A stretch of 54,662 bases of DNA from Bacteroidales bacterium (GCA_015060965.1 SUXN01000018.1:1-54662); one strand, 5' to 3'; shown: positions 1 through 9,675, counted from the stretch's first letter. The notes: a model not told the origin generated them from the sequence alone. Translations and numbers: made by a program.

Positions 1-465
1 CGGCATAACCTGCGGCTATGCTGCGTTTGACCTGTTGCTGCAAAACTCGTCGATAACAAAACGTTGTTTTGTCATTTCGACGACTGCAAGGAGGAGACGT
101 GTTGTTGAGGGCTTTGCCCGAAAAAATCCCAAAACCGCGAATAGAGATTCTTCGTTTCACTCAGAATGACAATCCAACAAGAAGTAACAAAACAACTAAA
201 AACGCGTACTTGTCATGCTGGAGCGTAGCGAAGCATCTAAAACATCCTAACTTGTCATTCCGACGACAACAAGGAGGAAAAATCTCAAAAAGCAGTAAAA
301 TCAAACCATCCTCACATCAATAAAAATCGGGATACGCCACATACACGATGATGCTGTTCTAATATTTTGTTTCCACGTTTAAAGCACCTTGCAAATGAAG
401 GCCTGCAACATCGTACGCAACGTATCCCAGAGCCGGAGAACCACCAACCGGCTTTTAGAAGTTCT
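1..465. repeat. Gene-free edge region with dispersed palindromic repeats
   Basis: No credible gene is seen here. Positions 69-172 hold one dispersed repeat that begins with TGTCATTTCGACGA and ends with CTCAGAATGACA, so the ends are inverted copies of each other. A second, partly inverted set lies at 210-296. The first copy carries a 27-bp insert at 96-122 that the second copy lacks (junction at 278/279). Positions 43-80 carry a hairpin-forming module (CGATAACAAAACGTTGTTTTG) that recurs near 51.72 kb in the other orientation and near 54.58 kb. From 300 to 465 I see only weak hairpin potential (AGCCGG at 431 with CCGGCT near 448) downstream of the ABC ATPase gene. Confidence 0.7.
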
Positions 466-1149
466 TTACATCTTATCCTTGAGAGAATCCACAACAAGGC
501 CGTCGAACAGGTTTATTACCCTGTTGGCATACTGTGCATCCTTCTGTGAGTGGGTAACCATGACAATGGTTGTACCGGCATCATTGAGCGCCTTGAGCGT
601 GGTCATCACATCACGGCCGTTCTTTGAGTCGAGGTTACCGGTAGGCTCATCGGCAAGTATAAGCCCCGGCTTTGTAACCACCGCACGTGCAATCGCCACA
701 CGCTGCTGCTGTCCACCCGAGAGCTGGTTAGGGAAATGTTTGGCACGGTGTGCTATATTGAGGCTTATCATCACCTCCTCAACCAGCTTCTTACGCTCGG
801 CCGTCGAGTAATCAAGATAGGTAAGCGGCAATGCGATGTTCTCCTCTACCGTCATCTCCTCGATAAGGTTGAACGACTGGAAGATAAAGCCTATCTTGCC
901 ACGACGGTAAAGTGTACGCTCCCTTTCCTTCAGCTGGGCCACCTCCACCCCATCTATCCTGTAACTGCCTGACGTAGGGTTATCCAACAGTCCAAGGATG
1001 TTGAGCAAAGTCGACTTTCCGCAACCCGACGGGCCCATCACCGCCACGAACTCACCATCATTGACATCAATCGATACACCGTTGAGTGCCACAGTCTCCA
1101 CCAATTCTGTACGGAACACTTTTTCAAGATTTTCAGTTTTCAGTTTCAT
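466..1149 (-). CDS. ABC transporter ATP-binding protein (MacB/LolD type)
   Basis: This is the cytoplasmic ATPase of an export ABC system. Walker A GPSGCGKS is at residues 39-46, the Q-loop region at about 91, the signature LSGGQ at 143-147, Walker B LILADE at 163-168, and the switch histidine is H200. The length of 227 residues is typical of the LolD/MacB ATPase class. I chose the ATG at 1149 because the ABC domain starts directly after it; a reading from 1179 would only add ten unrelated residues. It is the last gene of a five-gene operon with two FtsX-like permeases, a periplasmic adaptor and a TolC-like protein, so it probably powers both permeases. The substrate is unknown. Confidence 0.93.
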   Translation of the reverse strand: MKLKTENLEKVFRTELVETVALNGVSIDVNDGEFVAVMGPSGCGKSTLLNILGLLDNPTSGSYRIDGVEVAQLKERERTLYRRGKIGFIFQSFNLIEEMTVEENIALPLTYLDYSTAERKKLVEEVMISLNIAHRAKHFPNQLSGGQQQRVAIARAVVTKPGLILADEPTGNLDSKNGRDVMTTLKALNDAGTTIVMVTHSQKDAQYANRVINLFDGLVVDSLKDKM

Positions 1150-1184
1150 AATATCATATTTTAAAGTTATTTCAAACAAGCTTA

Positions 1185-3578
1185 TTATTGTCCTTTATTC
1201 AGCACCTCAATGGGGTTACGGTTGACAGTGCGCCAGGCACTTGCCATGACAATTGCCATAGTGAGCAGTGCCACTATCACAAACGCAAGCACATACACCC
1301 ACAGATGCAGCGGAGTCTTATAGGCGAACTCCTGAAGCCACCCTATCACAAGGTATGTGGCAACGGGAACAGCAATCACAAAGCATACAAGCAGCACTTT
1401 CAGGAAGCGGCTATTGAAGAGCCACAGTATACTCCCCACCAGTGCACCGTTCACACGTCGCAAGGCAATCTCCTTCTGCCTGTATTCGGTCTCAAAGAAG
1501 ACAAGCCCGAATACTCCCAGCAGAGAAATTATAATGGAAAAGACAGACACTGCGACTATTATGGACTGCTGGTTATCCTCCTTTTCGTAGAAGCCCTTCT
1601 GGATTATCTCGTCAAGCAACACAGGTATCGCATACTCTACACTCTCGTTGCGTCCCAGTTTCTCGGTAATATCCCTTATCTGCTGCTGTACGACAGCCAG
1701 GTCACTACCCTTCTTTATCCTTATATAACAGACAGGCATCTTCTCTTGGGGATTTACAAAGAACGCAAACGGTTCAACGGCGTGCTGCATGCTGCGTTCA
1801 TTGAAGTCACTGCAGAAACCTACCACATCGTACCATTTTCCATTGTGGTTTATCTTGTCGCCAAGTTCCATCCCGTACTTTTTCCTTGCAGCATTGTTAA
1901 AGACAAACACCCCTGCATCGCCATCAGACCCGACGCCATCAGGGACAGCTATTCCCATTGTCTCCATGAACCCCGGTTCAACAGGAAGAACCCTGAAGTT
2001 TATTCCTCCCTCGGAACGTGACCATTCGCGTCCCCAGCCGTATTTCCTGTCACCGACAATATCATGGCGGCAGAAGGTAACCGCCTCGACGAAAGGAGAA
2101 GTCAACAGAGCATTGCGCAGCGTCTCACGCTGTTCCTTGTCAATGAAGCTTTCAGGATACACATTGTAAACCTTGTACTCAAGAATACAATCCCTGTCGA
2201 ATCCCATATCATGATTCTTCATGAAGCTGTTCTGTACGGCAATGAATATTGCTACGATGATGAAAAGGAACGACAGCACGAACTGCATACCGATGAGTAT
2301 GTTACGCAGAGCCTGACCTTTGGCTGTTGAACCGAAACTGCCCTTGAGCACAAATGCCGGAGCAAAAGATGTGAGGTACCACGCAGGATAGGCAGCTGTG
2401 AGCAACGCCATCAGCAGCGTTGCCAAAGCAACACCTATTGCAACCCACATATTTTCAGGAGCAAACAACGATACCGACAGCAGTTCCCTGAAGGCGCTCT
2501 TCTCCACCATATTCACCAACAGCAACGATACAAGCATGGCTATTGCCAACAGGCCTGCCGCCTCAAAGAATACTCCTATACGCAATGAGATGCCGTGCGC
2601 ACCCAGAATCTTCTGCGTGTTGATGTTGCGTATGCGTTTGGGAATGAGTGCCACAAAGAAATTGAAGAAGTTTATGAAAGCAATGAGCAGTGTCACCACA
2701 GCCAATGTAAGCATAGTGAATGTTGTTGTGCGGTTACCCACTTTAAGGTCAAAACGCTCCATGTCGGTAGTGAAATAAGTCTCGGTGAACGGAGTCAGAC
2801 GTATGTTTTTCTTCAGTTCATCGATTGTCTTTTCTTTAAAACGTTCATTATCCTCAAGCAACATGATCTGTGCCGATGCATGCTGAAGGAAAGCCTCCGT
2901 GTCATCCTCGCTTCTCAGGCGCACATACAGGGGGTCGTTCCAATTGCTCCATTCATTGCTTTCCATCTTGTCGTAGTACGGCCCATAGAAAGCCTCAAGT
3001 CCTGCAATGTCACTGTTCTGCGGCAGGTCCTCGAATATGGCACCCACAGTGAGTGAGACTTCTGCGTTGTATGTGCCACCCCAACACACGCGGTCACCTA
3101 TCTCCAAGCCATATTTCTGTGCCACCGAACGGCTGAATGCCATTGCGCTGCGTTTGAGCACAGGCTCAAAATCGCCCTCTACAAGTTCAATGCCCAATGC
3201 CGTGATGCTTCCGTCGGAAAGCTCGGTACCGGCAAGGACAATAGGCTCGTCGGGGAACTTCTCGAAAGTGTGGTCTACATCACGGTTCTGCAAGTGCCCG
3301 AAATGATAACCTTCGACAGCAGGGTTGTCCGTTACCATAATCCTGGCCAACGGAGTCGTGAGTATATAAGTCCAATCAAAATCCTGAATGAACTTATGCT
3401 CCACTCTGAAAAGCCGTCCGGCATCCTTTATACCACGATTGTAGCTGAAATCGTAGTTCACCTGCACAAGCATTGTATATGCGACAGCAATGGCAATTGC
3501 AAGCCCTGCAACATTCAACACCGACGACAGACGTTGCCCACGCAGTGTCATCCTTAAATTACGTAATAGATTTCTCAT
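1185..3578 (-). CDS. FtsX/MacB-like ABC transporter permease (797 aa)
   Basis: This is a large inner-membrane permease with an N-terminal membrane segment at about residues 18-40, a periplasmic MacB-type domain (about 45-280), three membrane segments between about 285 and 410, a further segment near 430-450, a second periplasmic domain (about 455-670), and three segments at about 680-705, 725-745 and 760-785. This duplicated FtsX layout is usual for Bacteroidetes permeases of about 800 residues. The conserved C-terminal motif WRTVNRNPIEVLNKGQ is shared with the upstream permease. The gap to the ATPase gene is 35 bp and to the upstream permease 22 bp, so all are probably co-transcribed. Two distinct permeases suggest a heterodimer; the substrate cannot be read from the sequence. 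Confidence 0.92.
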   Translation of the reverse strand: MRNLLRNLRMTLRGQRLSSVLNVAGLAIAIAVAYTMLVQVNYDFSYNRGIKDAGRLFRVEHKFIQDFDWTYILTTPLARIMVTDNPAVEGYHFGHLQNRDVDHTFEKFPDEPIVLAGTELSDGSITALGIELVEGDFEPVLKRSAMAFSRSVAQKYGLEIGDRVCWGGTYNAEVSLTVGAIFEDLPQNSDIAGLEAFYGPYYDKMESNEWSNWNDPLYVRLRSEDDTEAFLQHASAQIMLLEDNERFKEKTIDELKKNIRLTPFTETYFTTDMERFDLKVGNRTTTFTMLTLAVVTLLIAFINFFNFFVALIPKRIRNINTQKILGAHGISLRIGVFFEAAGLLAIAMLVSLLLVNMVEKSAFRELLSVSLFAPENMWVAIGVALATLLMALLTAAYPAWYLTSFAPAFVLKGSFGSTAKGQALRNILIGMQFVLSFLFIIVAIFIAVQNSFMKNHDMGFDRDCILEYKVYNVYPESFIDKEQRETLRNALLTSPFVEAVTFCRHDIVGDRKYGWGREWSRSEGGINFRVLPVEPGFMETMGIAVPDGVGSDGDAGVFVFNNAARKKYGMELGDKINHNGKWYDVVGFCSDFNERSMQHAVEPFAFFVNPQEKMPVCYIRIKKGSDLAVVQQQIRDITEKLGRNESVEYAIPVLLDEIIQKGFYEKEDNQQSIIVAVSVFSIIISLLGVFGLVFFETEYRQKEIALRRVNGALVGSILWLFNSRFLKVLLVCFVIAVPVATYLVIGWLQEFAYKTPLHLWVYVLAFVIVALLTMAIVMASAWRTVNRNPIEVLNKGQ

Positions 3579-3600
3579 ATTTCACTTTATAATTTATCGT

Positions 3601-6021
3601 TTATCCCTTATTCAGCACCTCAATAGGATTGCGGTTTACCGTGCGCCAAGCAGTCACCGTCACAACAACAGCCACCACGGCAGACACCAACAACAGTACA
3701 AGTGCAAAAATCCACCAATGCAGTGCGGTCTTGTAGGCAAAGTTGCTCAGCCACTCGTTCACGACATACAGGGCCACAGGCAATGCCACGATAAAACTCA
3801 ATGCCACCATATCAAGATATTTCCTGTTTATCAACCTTATCATGTTCCACACAGTCGCTCCGTTTACGCGGCGAAGGGCAATCTCGCGCTCCATGTATCT
3901 TACCTCAAAGAGCACTGTGGCCAGCAAGCCCATGACAGAGACTATTATCGCAACGACGGCAAAGGCAGAAATCTGCAATGCCTTCAACTGTTCGTCCTTG
4001 TACTCGCTGCGCATGACATCATCAATCAGCTTCACCTCAAGAGTAGAATTGTCTGTTTCGAAATGCTCTGTCGAAACAGTACGGATATGCTCGGCAACCT
4101 CCTTCATGTTGTAGCCCGGCGCCGCTCGAACGTAAATGGAGATATTCAATATCTCGCGGCTCAGTCCCACAGCCAACGGTTCAACCTCGTACTGAAGCGG
4201 CCTGAAATTGAAATCACGACAGAATCCGATGACAGGTGTTCTTGTATCGTCGATACAATCCCCAATCGAGAGCGAATACAGTTTGCGGGCCTGTTCGTTA
4301 CAGATATATCCACCGGGGATGAACTCTATTGTGTTTTCTGTCATTGTAAACTTCGGTAGTTCTTCATACCCGATAAGACGTCCATCGTAAATATCAAGCC
4401 CCATAACCTGTGGAAAATTCCACGACACATTCAGTCTTACAATTTTAGCCTTGTCGCTCCTGCGGTAGCCTTCCTCCTCTTTTGACTCCCCTATTATGGC
4501 AACATCCTCTTTGTTTGGAGAAAATGAGATGAAATCTTGATTTGCAAATGCAACATCAATTATATCGGGGTGCGCACTGATATCTTCCCTGAAAGATTGG
4601 TAACCACTCAATTGTATATAGGGAATATTGGGAGTGGCAACAAGCACTGCCTCCTTGTCAAAGCCGACATCGGCATCAAGCATGAAGTTGTTCTGTGTGC
4701 GTATGAACACCGCAACAATGATGAGCACGAAGGAAATTACAAACTGCATTATAATAAGTACCAGACGGAGCCTCATTCCACGCCTGTTACGTGCAAAGTC
4801 ACCGTTCAATGCCAGTGCCGGAGTGAACGACGTCACGTAAATCGACGGATATATTGATATAGCCACGGCCAGCAACAACGATGCACACAGCATAACGGAT
4901 GCTACACCCTTATTCTCCCACAAGGATAGCCTTGCGGAAAAGAGTGAAGACAGTTCACTGTCGTCTGTTACAGAAACGATCAACGAGGCTATTGTAACGG
5001 ACAGAAGCACCATCATAACCGACTCGATAATGAAAGTGACACGCAACTGCATCACCGATGCACCCATAATTTTTTGAGTATTGACACTGCGTATGCGTCG
5101 CGGCATCAACGAGAGGCAGAAGTTAAGGTAATTTACAAAAGCAATGCTCAATATCACCACAGCAATGGCTATGAGCGCAATTGTACCGGTGAAGCTACCC
5201 TTCTGTACTCCTTTGACCTCGGCGCCATTGAAGTGCGAATCTTCCAAAGGCATTGCACGCATCTCGATGGCTTTTTCGGGTGTTTCCGTTGCAATAAGCC
5301 CATTCATTGCTTTGGTGAGTTCATCCGCAGTAAATCCCGGTGCAAGCGCGGCGTATGCCACATAACATTCCTGCATTGCAGATTCTATTTTCAAATCTTT
5401 CAATTCACCCAGCGAGACAATGACATCAAGCGAAGCAAAATCACAGTTGTCCTCAAAGTCCTTGAAGACGGCAGCCACAATCAAATGAGAATCACTGATA
5501 AATACAGGATGTAGTTTCGTGTTCTTTAGTAGTATATATGAACCGGGCTTCAAACCGTATCTTTCAGCAAAGCTCTCGCTTACTATGATACTGTGATATG
5601 TCTGTAGGTTTTCAATACTGCCATCCGTAATCTCAAATGGCAATAACCTGAGTGCTTCATACGAGGCAAACGAGAGTGACTGTGGAATATCTGCATCGCC
5701 GATTGCGAATATGTTGTGTGCCTCATCCATATTGAGTACTCCCAATTCTTCAACTCCGGGGATTCCGCTTATCGCCTTGAGCAACTCCTTAGAGTGGACA
5801 GCTTGCCACTTATGGGGATCGTGTTCGTTGTACCCTCGGGCCTCAATGCGCACAATGCGCCCTACATCTTTTATATCCTTATTATACGACAGTTCATACT
5901 GTACCTGCACGGCAATCATATATGCAACGGCTATGGCAACACCCAATCCAATGATGTTCAGTGCCACCACTAACGGGTTACTGCGTAATGTCACTTGGAA
6001 ATTATGTAATATTTTTTTCAT
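3601..6021 (-). CDS. FtsX/MacB-like ABC transporter permease (806 aa)
   Basis: This is a paralogue of the next gene in the operon with the same layout: an N-terminal membrane segment (about residues 17-38), a periplasmic domain, a central membrane block (about 280-410 plus one near 425-445), a second periplasmic domain, and three C-terminal segments. It ends in the same WRTVNRNPIEVLNKG motif. I chose the ATG at 6021 (MKKILHNF) over an in-frame TTG at 6033. The two permeases are clearly related but diverged in their periplasmic parts, which fits a heteromeric transporter. The adaptor gene ends 67 bp upstream. MacB family members export macrolides, peptides or lipoproteins; which applies here is unknown. 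Confidence 0.92.
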   Translation of the reverse strand: MKKILHNFQVTLRSNPLVVALNIIGLGVAIAVAYMIAVQVQYELSYNKDIKDVGRIVRIEARGYNEHDPHKWQAVHSKELLKAISGIPGVEELGVLNMDEAHNIFAIGDADIPQSLSFASYEALRLLPFEITDGSIENLQTYHSIIVSESFAERYGLKPGSYILLKNTKLHPVFISDSHLIVAAVFKDFEDNCDFASLDVIVSLGELKDLKIESAMQECYVAYAALAPGFTADELTKAMNGLIATETPEKAIEMRAMPLEDSHFNGAEVKGVQKGSFTGTIALIAIAVVILSIAFVNYLNFCLSLMPRRIRSVNTQKIMGASVMQLRVTFIIESVMMVLLSVTIASLIVSVTDDSELSSLFSARLSLWENKGVASVMLCASLLLAVAISIYPSIYVTSFTPALALNGDFARNRRGMRLRLVLIIMQFVISFVLIIVAVFIRTQNNFMLDADVGFDKEAVLVATPNIPYIQLSGYQSFREDISAHPDIIDVAFANQDFISFSPNKEDVAIIGESKEEEGYRRSDKAKIVRLNVSWNFPQVMGLDIYDGRLIGYEELPKFTMTENTIEFIPGGYICNEQARKLYSLSIGDCIDDTRTPVIGFCRDFNFRPLQYEVEPLAVGLSREILNISIYVRAAPGYNMKEVAEHIRTVSTEHFETDNSTLEVKLIDDVMRSEYKDEQLKALQISAFAVVAIIVSVMGLLATVLFEVRYMEREIALRRVNGATVWNMIRLINRKYLDMVALSFIVALPVALYVVNEWLSNFAYKTALHWWIFALVLLLVSAVVAVVVTVTAWRTVNRNPIEVLNKG

Positions 6022-6088
6022 TTTCAACACCAATTATAGCAGTTTCTTTTAGACATGATATTTCGGGGACAGCCAGGTAATACCTGAC

Positions 6089-7339
6089 TCAATCGAGTAT
6101 CAGCCTCTCGCTCTCACCGAAGTTGTCATAGGAAGAAGTTATTATCCTCTCACCAGGCTCAAGCCCCTCAATGACCTCATAATATTGAGGGTTCTGCCGT
6201 GCAATCTTTATCGGGCGCTTCACAGCCTCACTGCCATCGGGCGAGAGCACATATGCCCATTTTCCGCCGGTTGAAGCAAAGAAACCGCCACGTGCGACAA
6301 GCACTGCCTCTTGCGGCTCCCCCAATTGCAGATTGATGTAGTATGTCTGTCCCACACGTATGTTCCGCGGAGTCTCACCCACAAAGGTGAAGTCGGCACG
6401 GAACTGTCCGTCCCTAACATCGGGGTAGACAGTGCTTACCTCTACCGCATACTCGGTACCCTGTCGCTCGAACACACCGTCAAGTCCTGTGGCAATGCGG
6501 TCAATATAACGCTCGTCTATGCTCACCTGTACTTTGTACTCATCGAGCTTGTTTATAAGGCCCACGGTTGCCCCGGCTCCTACAACCTGCCCCAGTTGCA
6601 TGTTGAACGAACTCAGCTGACCGTCGTGCGTGGCACATACATTGAGGTCCGCCACACGTCTGTGGGCCGTCTCCACCTCCTTGTGGACATTCTCAAGAGC
6701 CTGTGCCATCTTCATGCGCTGTATCTGCTGATAGAGCGAATCCTGATAGAGACGCTTCACAAGCAGTTGCAGATTGGTCTGTGCAAGCTCATGATTCTCC
6801 TTGGAACGCAGATACTCCTCCTGCGTGGTAAGCCCGTCGCTGTAAAGAGACTGCTGCTGTTCGAATGTTCGCTGGGCGCGGTTAGCCTCGATTTTTGCCG
6901 ACAGCCGTTGCTGATGCATATTCAGTTTCTCCTTTTCGAGCCCAATCTCCGCATCGCGGTTGCTGTTCTGTTTGTCGATATATTGCGCCTCGATGTCGCC
7001 TACCTGCTTTAGCAGCTCCGGGTTGCGCAGCACAAAGAGCGTGTCACCCTTTTTCACAATGGCACCTTCATTGACAATGAGGCGTTCCACCACTCCACCC
7101 TCCGGAGATGTGAGCAGGATGGAGGTCTTTGGCTGCACCTGACCGCTCAAACGGATGTAGTCATTGAATGCACCCTTCTCGACCGTGCTCACAGCTATGC
7201 CGGCGCTGTCCACACGCATCTTGCTGCTGTGGTCGCCAAACAGCAACCAGCCTACAAGCAACAGAAACAATCCTCCGGCAACAATAAAAGGAATATGTTT
7301 CTTCTTCAACCCTTTTTTCTGTTCAATTATTCTGTCCAT
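6089..7339 (-). CDS. Efflux periplasmic adaptor subunit (HlyD/MacA family)
   Basis: The 416-residue protein has one N-terminal membrane anchor (about residues 15-33), a biotinyl-lipoyl-like half motif (residues about 60-100, with the typical VKKGDTLFVLRNPELL stretch), a long Gln/Glu/Lys-rich coiled-coil hairpin (about 115-225), and C-terminal beta-barrel and membrane-proximal domains ending in GLEPGERIITSS. This is the order expected for membrane fusion proteins that bridge an inner-membrane pump to TolC. It lies between the tolC-like gene (10 bp gap) and the permeases, so it most likely connects the MacB-like permeases to the outer-membrane channel. Confidence 0.92.
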   Translation of the reverse strand: MDRIIEQKKGLKKKHIPFIVAGGLFLLLVGWLLFGDHSSKMRVDSAGIAVSTVEKGAFNDYIRLSGQVQPKTSILLTSPEGGVVERLIVNEGAIVKKGDTLFVLRNPELLKQVGDIEAQYIDKQNSNRDAEIGLEKEKLNMHQQRLSAKIEANRAQRTFEQQQSLYSDGLTTQEEYLRSKENHELAQTNLQLLVKRLYQDSLYQQIQRMKMAQALENVHKEVETAHRRVADLNVCATHDGQLSSFNMQLGQVVGAGATVGLINKLDEYKVQVSIDERYIDRIATGLDGVFERQGTEYAVEVSTVYPDVRDGQFRADFTFVGETPRNIRVGQTYYINLQLGEPQEAVLVARGGFFASTGGKWAYVLSPDGSEAVKRPIKIARQNPQYYEVIEGLEPGERIITSSYDNFGESERLILD

Positions 7340-7349
7340 ATCACTTTAC

Positions 7350-8816
7350 TTATTTTACCAATTCATCAAAATCACATTCGATATTCTCATTGTTTACATA
7401 GTCGTACAGCGTCATTCTCTGTATCGTGTAATAGTATGACCAATAAGTGTTCAATTGCGACAGGTATTGTGCCTGTGCACTCTCGAGTTCATTGTTTGCA
7501 GTGTTGAAGTCTGTGACACTCATCGCCCCTTTCTCGTAGCGTTTGTAGGCCATGAGATATGTCTCTTCGGCTATCTCAAGAGCACGACGTGATATACGGC
7601 ACTGTGCAGCCTGGTTGTTGAAATACATCACCGTGGTACGGATTTCCTGTTCAAGGTCAATATTGGCCTGTTCAACCTGTATGCGTGTGAGCTCAAGCTG
7701 GGCCTTTGCCACACGTTTCTTGCCTTTGCCCAATCCCCAATCACAGATAGGCAGGCTGAATGTGATACCCACAATCTCATTATCCTTCAGGTTGCTGTAG
7801 GCACCCCTGAAGCCGTCGGCCGACTTTGTCAGTCCAACCTGTGCCTGCAGACTCACCTGCAAACCGCTGTTGGCCTTGGCGTACGCAAGGTTCTGACGGG
7901 CATTCAACATCTTGAGTTCCTGCTCCACGGAGTGTGTGGAATTGGTGAAGGCACGGCTGACGACATCGTTACAGTCAATTGACATATCCGGCAGCTCGGT
8001 AGGAGCAACAAGCTCAATATCCTTGTAGTCGGTGATGTTAAGATACGAGAAGAGACTGAATAGATTGTTCTCGAGCGCAAGCCTGTTGTAGCTGATGCTC
8101 ATCTCGGCATTCAGCATCGACAGCTCAAGCTGCAACAGTTCACCTTCGGTCACAAGTCCCAGTTCGAGCTTGCGGCGCGTCTTCTCATAGAGGGTACAGA
8201 GGTCCTTGTGCTTTGCCGTGCTCTGTTTGAGGTTCGACTGTGCCGACAAGGCATTGAAATAGTATCTTATCACATTTATTGTCAGGCTCTGCATCGATTC
8301 CATGTAGCTGCGTTTGGCGAACTCGAACTGCAACGGCTGTGTACGCTTGTTCCAGCGCATGGAACTGTAGCTGCGCAGAGGCTGGTTGTAATAAAGCAGC
8401 AACGGCGTGGTGTTATAAACAGTCTCGTTGTAGTCGAACTGGTCGAAGCACGACAGGTCGGAACGCAACGAGACTGTACCATCCGCCCAAGGCAGATTCT
8501 GGTTCAGAGAAAGAGTCGCATAGTTATACAAGGAGTTGTTGTCAACGTAAGTGACACGTCCCGTCTGCGCGTCACGCGCCTCCACAATTGAGTGGTTATA
8601 GTTCATCAGGTTACCCGAGAGGTTGAGCGACGGGAGCCACGAAGCCTTATATTGACGGAAGCTCCAGTAGCTGCTCAGGAAAGAGAGTCCTGCCGATTTT
8701 GAAGCATAGGACCCACGCTTTGCAATCTCTATGGCATCGGTGAGCGTCATTGTCTGTTGTGCATGGATAAACAGCGGAAGCATCAACAGCAGCATTATGG
8801 TATTGATTCTTTTCAT
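7350..8816 (-). CDS. TolC family outer-membrane efflux protein
   Basis: The protein has a cleavable signal peptide (MKRINTIMLLLMLPLFIHAQ), then two related halves rich in long amphipathic helices (about residues 165-250 and 380-450) separated by beta-strand regions rich in Tyr and Asn, as in TolC/OEP channels. The length of 488 residues is typical for the Bacteroidetes family. It is the first gene of the efflux operon and is followed after 10 bp by the adaptor gene. Its start lies 297 bp from the divergent rpsP gene; this gap contains a 19-bp inverted repeat at 8906-8924 that could be an operator. Confidence 0.92.
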   Translation of the reverse strand: MKRINTIMLLLMLPLFIHAQQTMTLTDAIEIAKRGSYASKSAGLSFLSSYWSFRQYKASWLPSLNLSGNLMNYNHSIVEARDAQTGRVTYVDNNSLYNYATLSLNQNLPWADGTVSLRSDLSCFDQFDYNETVYNTTPLLLYYNQPLRSYSSMRWNKRTQPLQFEFAKRSYMESMQSLTINVIRYYFNALSAQSNLKQSTAKHKDLCTLYEKTRRKLELGLVTEGELLQLELSMLNAEMSISYNRLALENNLFSLFSYLNITDYKDIELVAPTELPDMSIDCNDVVSRAFTNSTHSVEQELKMLNARQNLAYAKANSGLQVSLQAQVGLTKSADGFRGAYSNLKDNEIVGITFSLPICDWGLGKGKKRVAKAQLELTRIQVEQANIDLEQEIRTTVMYFNNQAAQCRISRRALEIAEETYLMAYKRYEKGAMSVTDFNTANNELESAQAQYLSQLNTYWSYYYTIQRMTLYDYVNNENIECDFDELVK

Positions 8817-8905
8817 ACGGCTTTTATTGTTTTCATCACGAAGTTAATGCCGCACGACAATCCGATGCAAGAGAAAAAAGGCTTTTCAATACTTTTTTGG
8901 GAAAA

Positions 8906-8924
8906 GTGTGCATATTTTGCACAC
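8906..8924. promoter_or_regulatory. Inverted repeat upstream of the efflux operon
   Basis: GTGTGCA at 8906-8912 and TGCACAC at 8918-8924 form a perfect 7-bp inverted repeat with a 5-bp spacer. It lies 90 bp upstream of the tolC-like start codon. The size and symmetry fit a dimeric repressor or activator site, but no regulator gene is adjacent and no T-tract follows, so this is only a candidate operator. Confidence 0.35.
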
Positions 8925-9044
8925 ACCTTGAAACTTTTTGTCAGGACACCATGCCAACATAATCAAATGCACATACAAAGCAGAAATGCAACCTGAAAAA
9001 TAAAAATAATCACCAAAAAACAAACAAGTTAAGCAAAAAAGTAT

Positions 9045-9052
9045 TACCTTTG
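9045..9052 (+). promoter_or_regulatory. Putative -7 box of the rpsP promoter
   Basis: TACCTTTG matches the Bacteroidetes -7 consensus TAnnTTTG exactly and lies 61 bp upstream of the rpsP ATG. No good TTTG -33 element is visible 19-21 bp upstream. Confidence 0.55.
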
Positions 9053-9113
9053 CACCGCTCATACGAGATATGGGCTGACTCAAATCATTAATCCATTAAA
9101 AATCAATTAGAAA

Positions 9114-9662
9114 ATGGCAACAAAAATCAGACTTCAGAGAAGAGGCCGTAAGCACTACGCTTTCTACTCTATCGTGATTGCAGATTCGAGAGCTCCACGT
9201 GATGGAAAGTTCACCGAGAAGATCGGTACCTACAACCCTAACACAAATCCTGCAACTGTTGAGCTCAACTTCGAGCGCGCTTTGTGGTGGGTTAACAACG
9301 GTGCTACTCCTACTGACACTGTACGTAACATCCTTTCACGCGAGGGCGTTTATTTGATGAAGCACCTCCAGGGTGGCGTTAAGAAGGGTGCATTTGACGA
9401 GGCTGCTGCCCAGGCTAAATTCGAGGCTTGGAAGAATGCCAAGGTAAGTGCTCTCAACGGTATCAAGGTAGCCGAAGAGCAGGCTAAGCGTGACGACAAG
9501 AAGGCACGTTTGGAGGCAGAGAAAGAGGTTAACGCAGCTATTGCAAAGAAGGTGGCAGACAAGAAGGCTGCTGAGGCTCTTGCAAAGGCTGAGGCAGAGG
9601 CTGCTGCAGCTGCAGCAGAGGCTCCCGCAGAGGAGGCTACTGAGGCTCCTGCCGAGGCTTAA
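9114..9662 (+). CDS. rpsP: 30S ribosomal protein S16 with long C-terminal extension
   Basis: The N-terminal 80 or so residues are S16, with the diagnostic start [20 protein letters not shown] and the SRAPRDGKF motif; S16 binds 16S rRNA and is needed for 30S assembly. Most bacterial S16 proteins have 80-90 residues. This one has 182, because residues from about 100 onward form a Lys/Glu/Ala-rich helical extension ending in repeated Ala-Glu-Pro. Such tails are common in Bacteroidetes S16. The gene stands alone: it is preceded by a TAnnTTTG box and followed by a strong hairpin terminator at 9715-9751. Confidence 0.97.
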   Translation: MATKIRLQRRGRKHYAFYSIVIADSRAPRDGKFTEKIGTYNPNTNPATVELNFERALWWVNNGATPTDTVRNILSREGVYLMKHLQGGVKKGAFDEAAAQAKFEAWKNAKVSALNGIKVAEEQAKRDDKKARLEAEKEVNAAIAKKVADKKAAEALAKAEAEAAAAAAEAPAEEATEAPAEA

Positions 9663-9675
9663 TAAGCCGACCTTT

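Noticed and set aside
69..323. Open frame of 84 codons at the window start
   Set aside because: It is built from dispersed repeats; similar frames arise wherever these repeats occur, and there is no ribosome-binding site.
312..497. Open frame on the minus strand after the ABC ATPase gene
   Set aside because: It overlaps the end of the ATPase gene in another frame and has a Cys/Arg-rich composition typical of chance frames.
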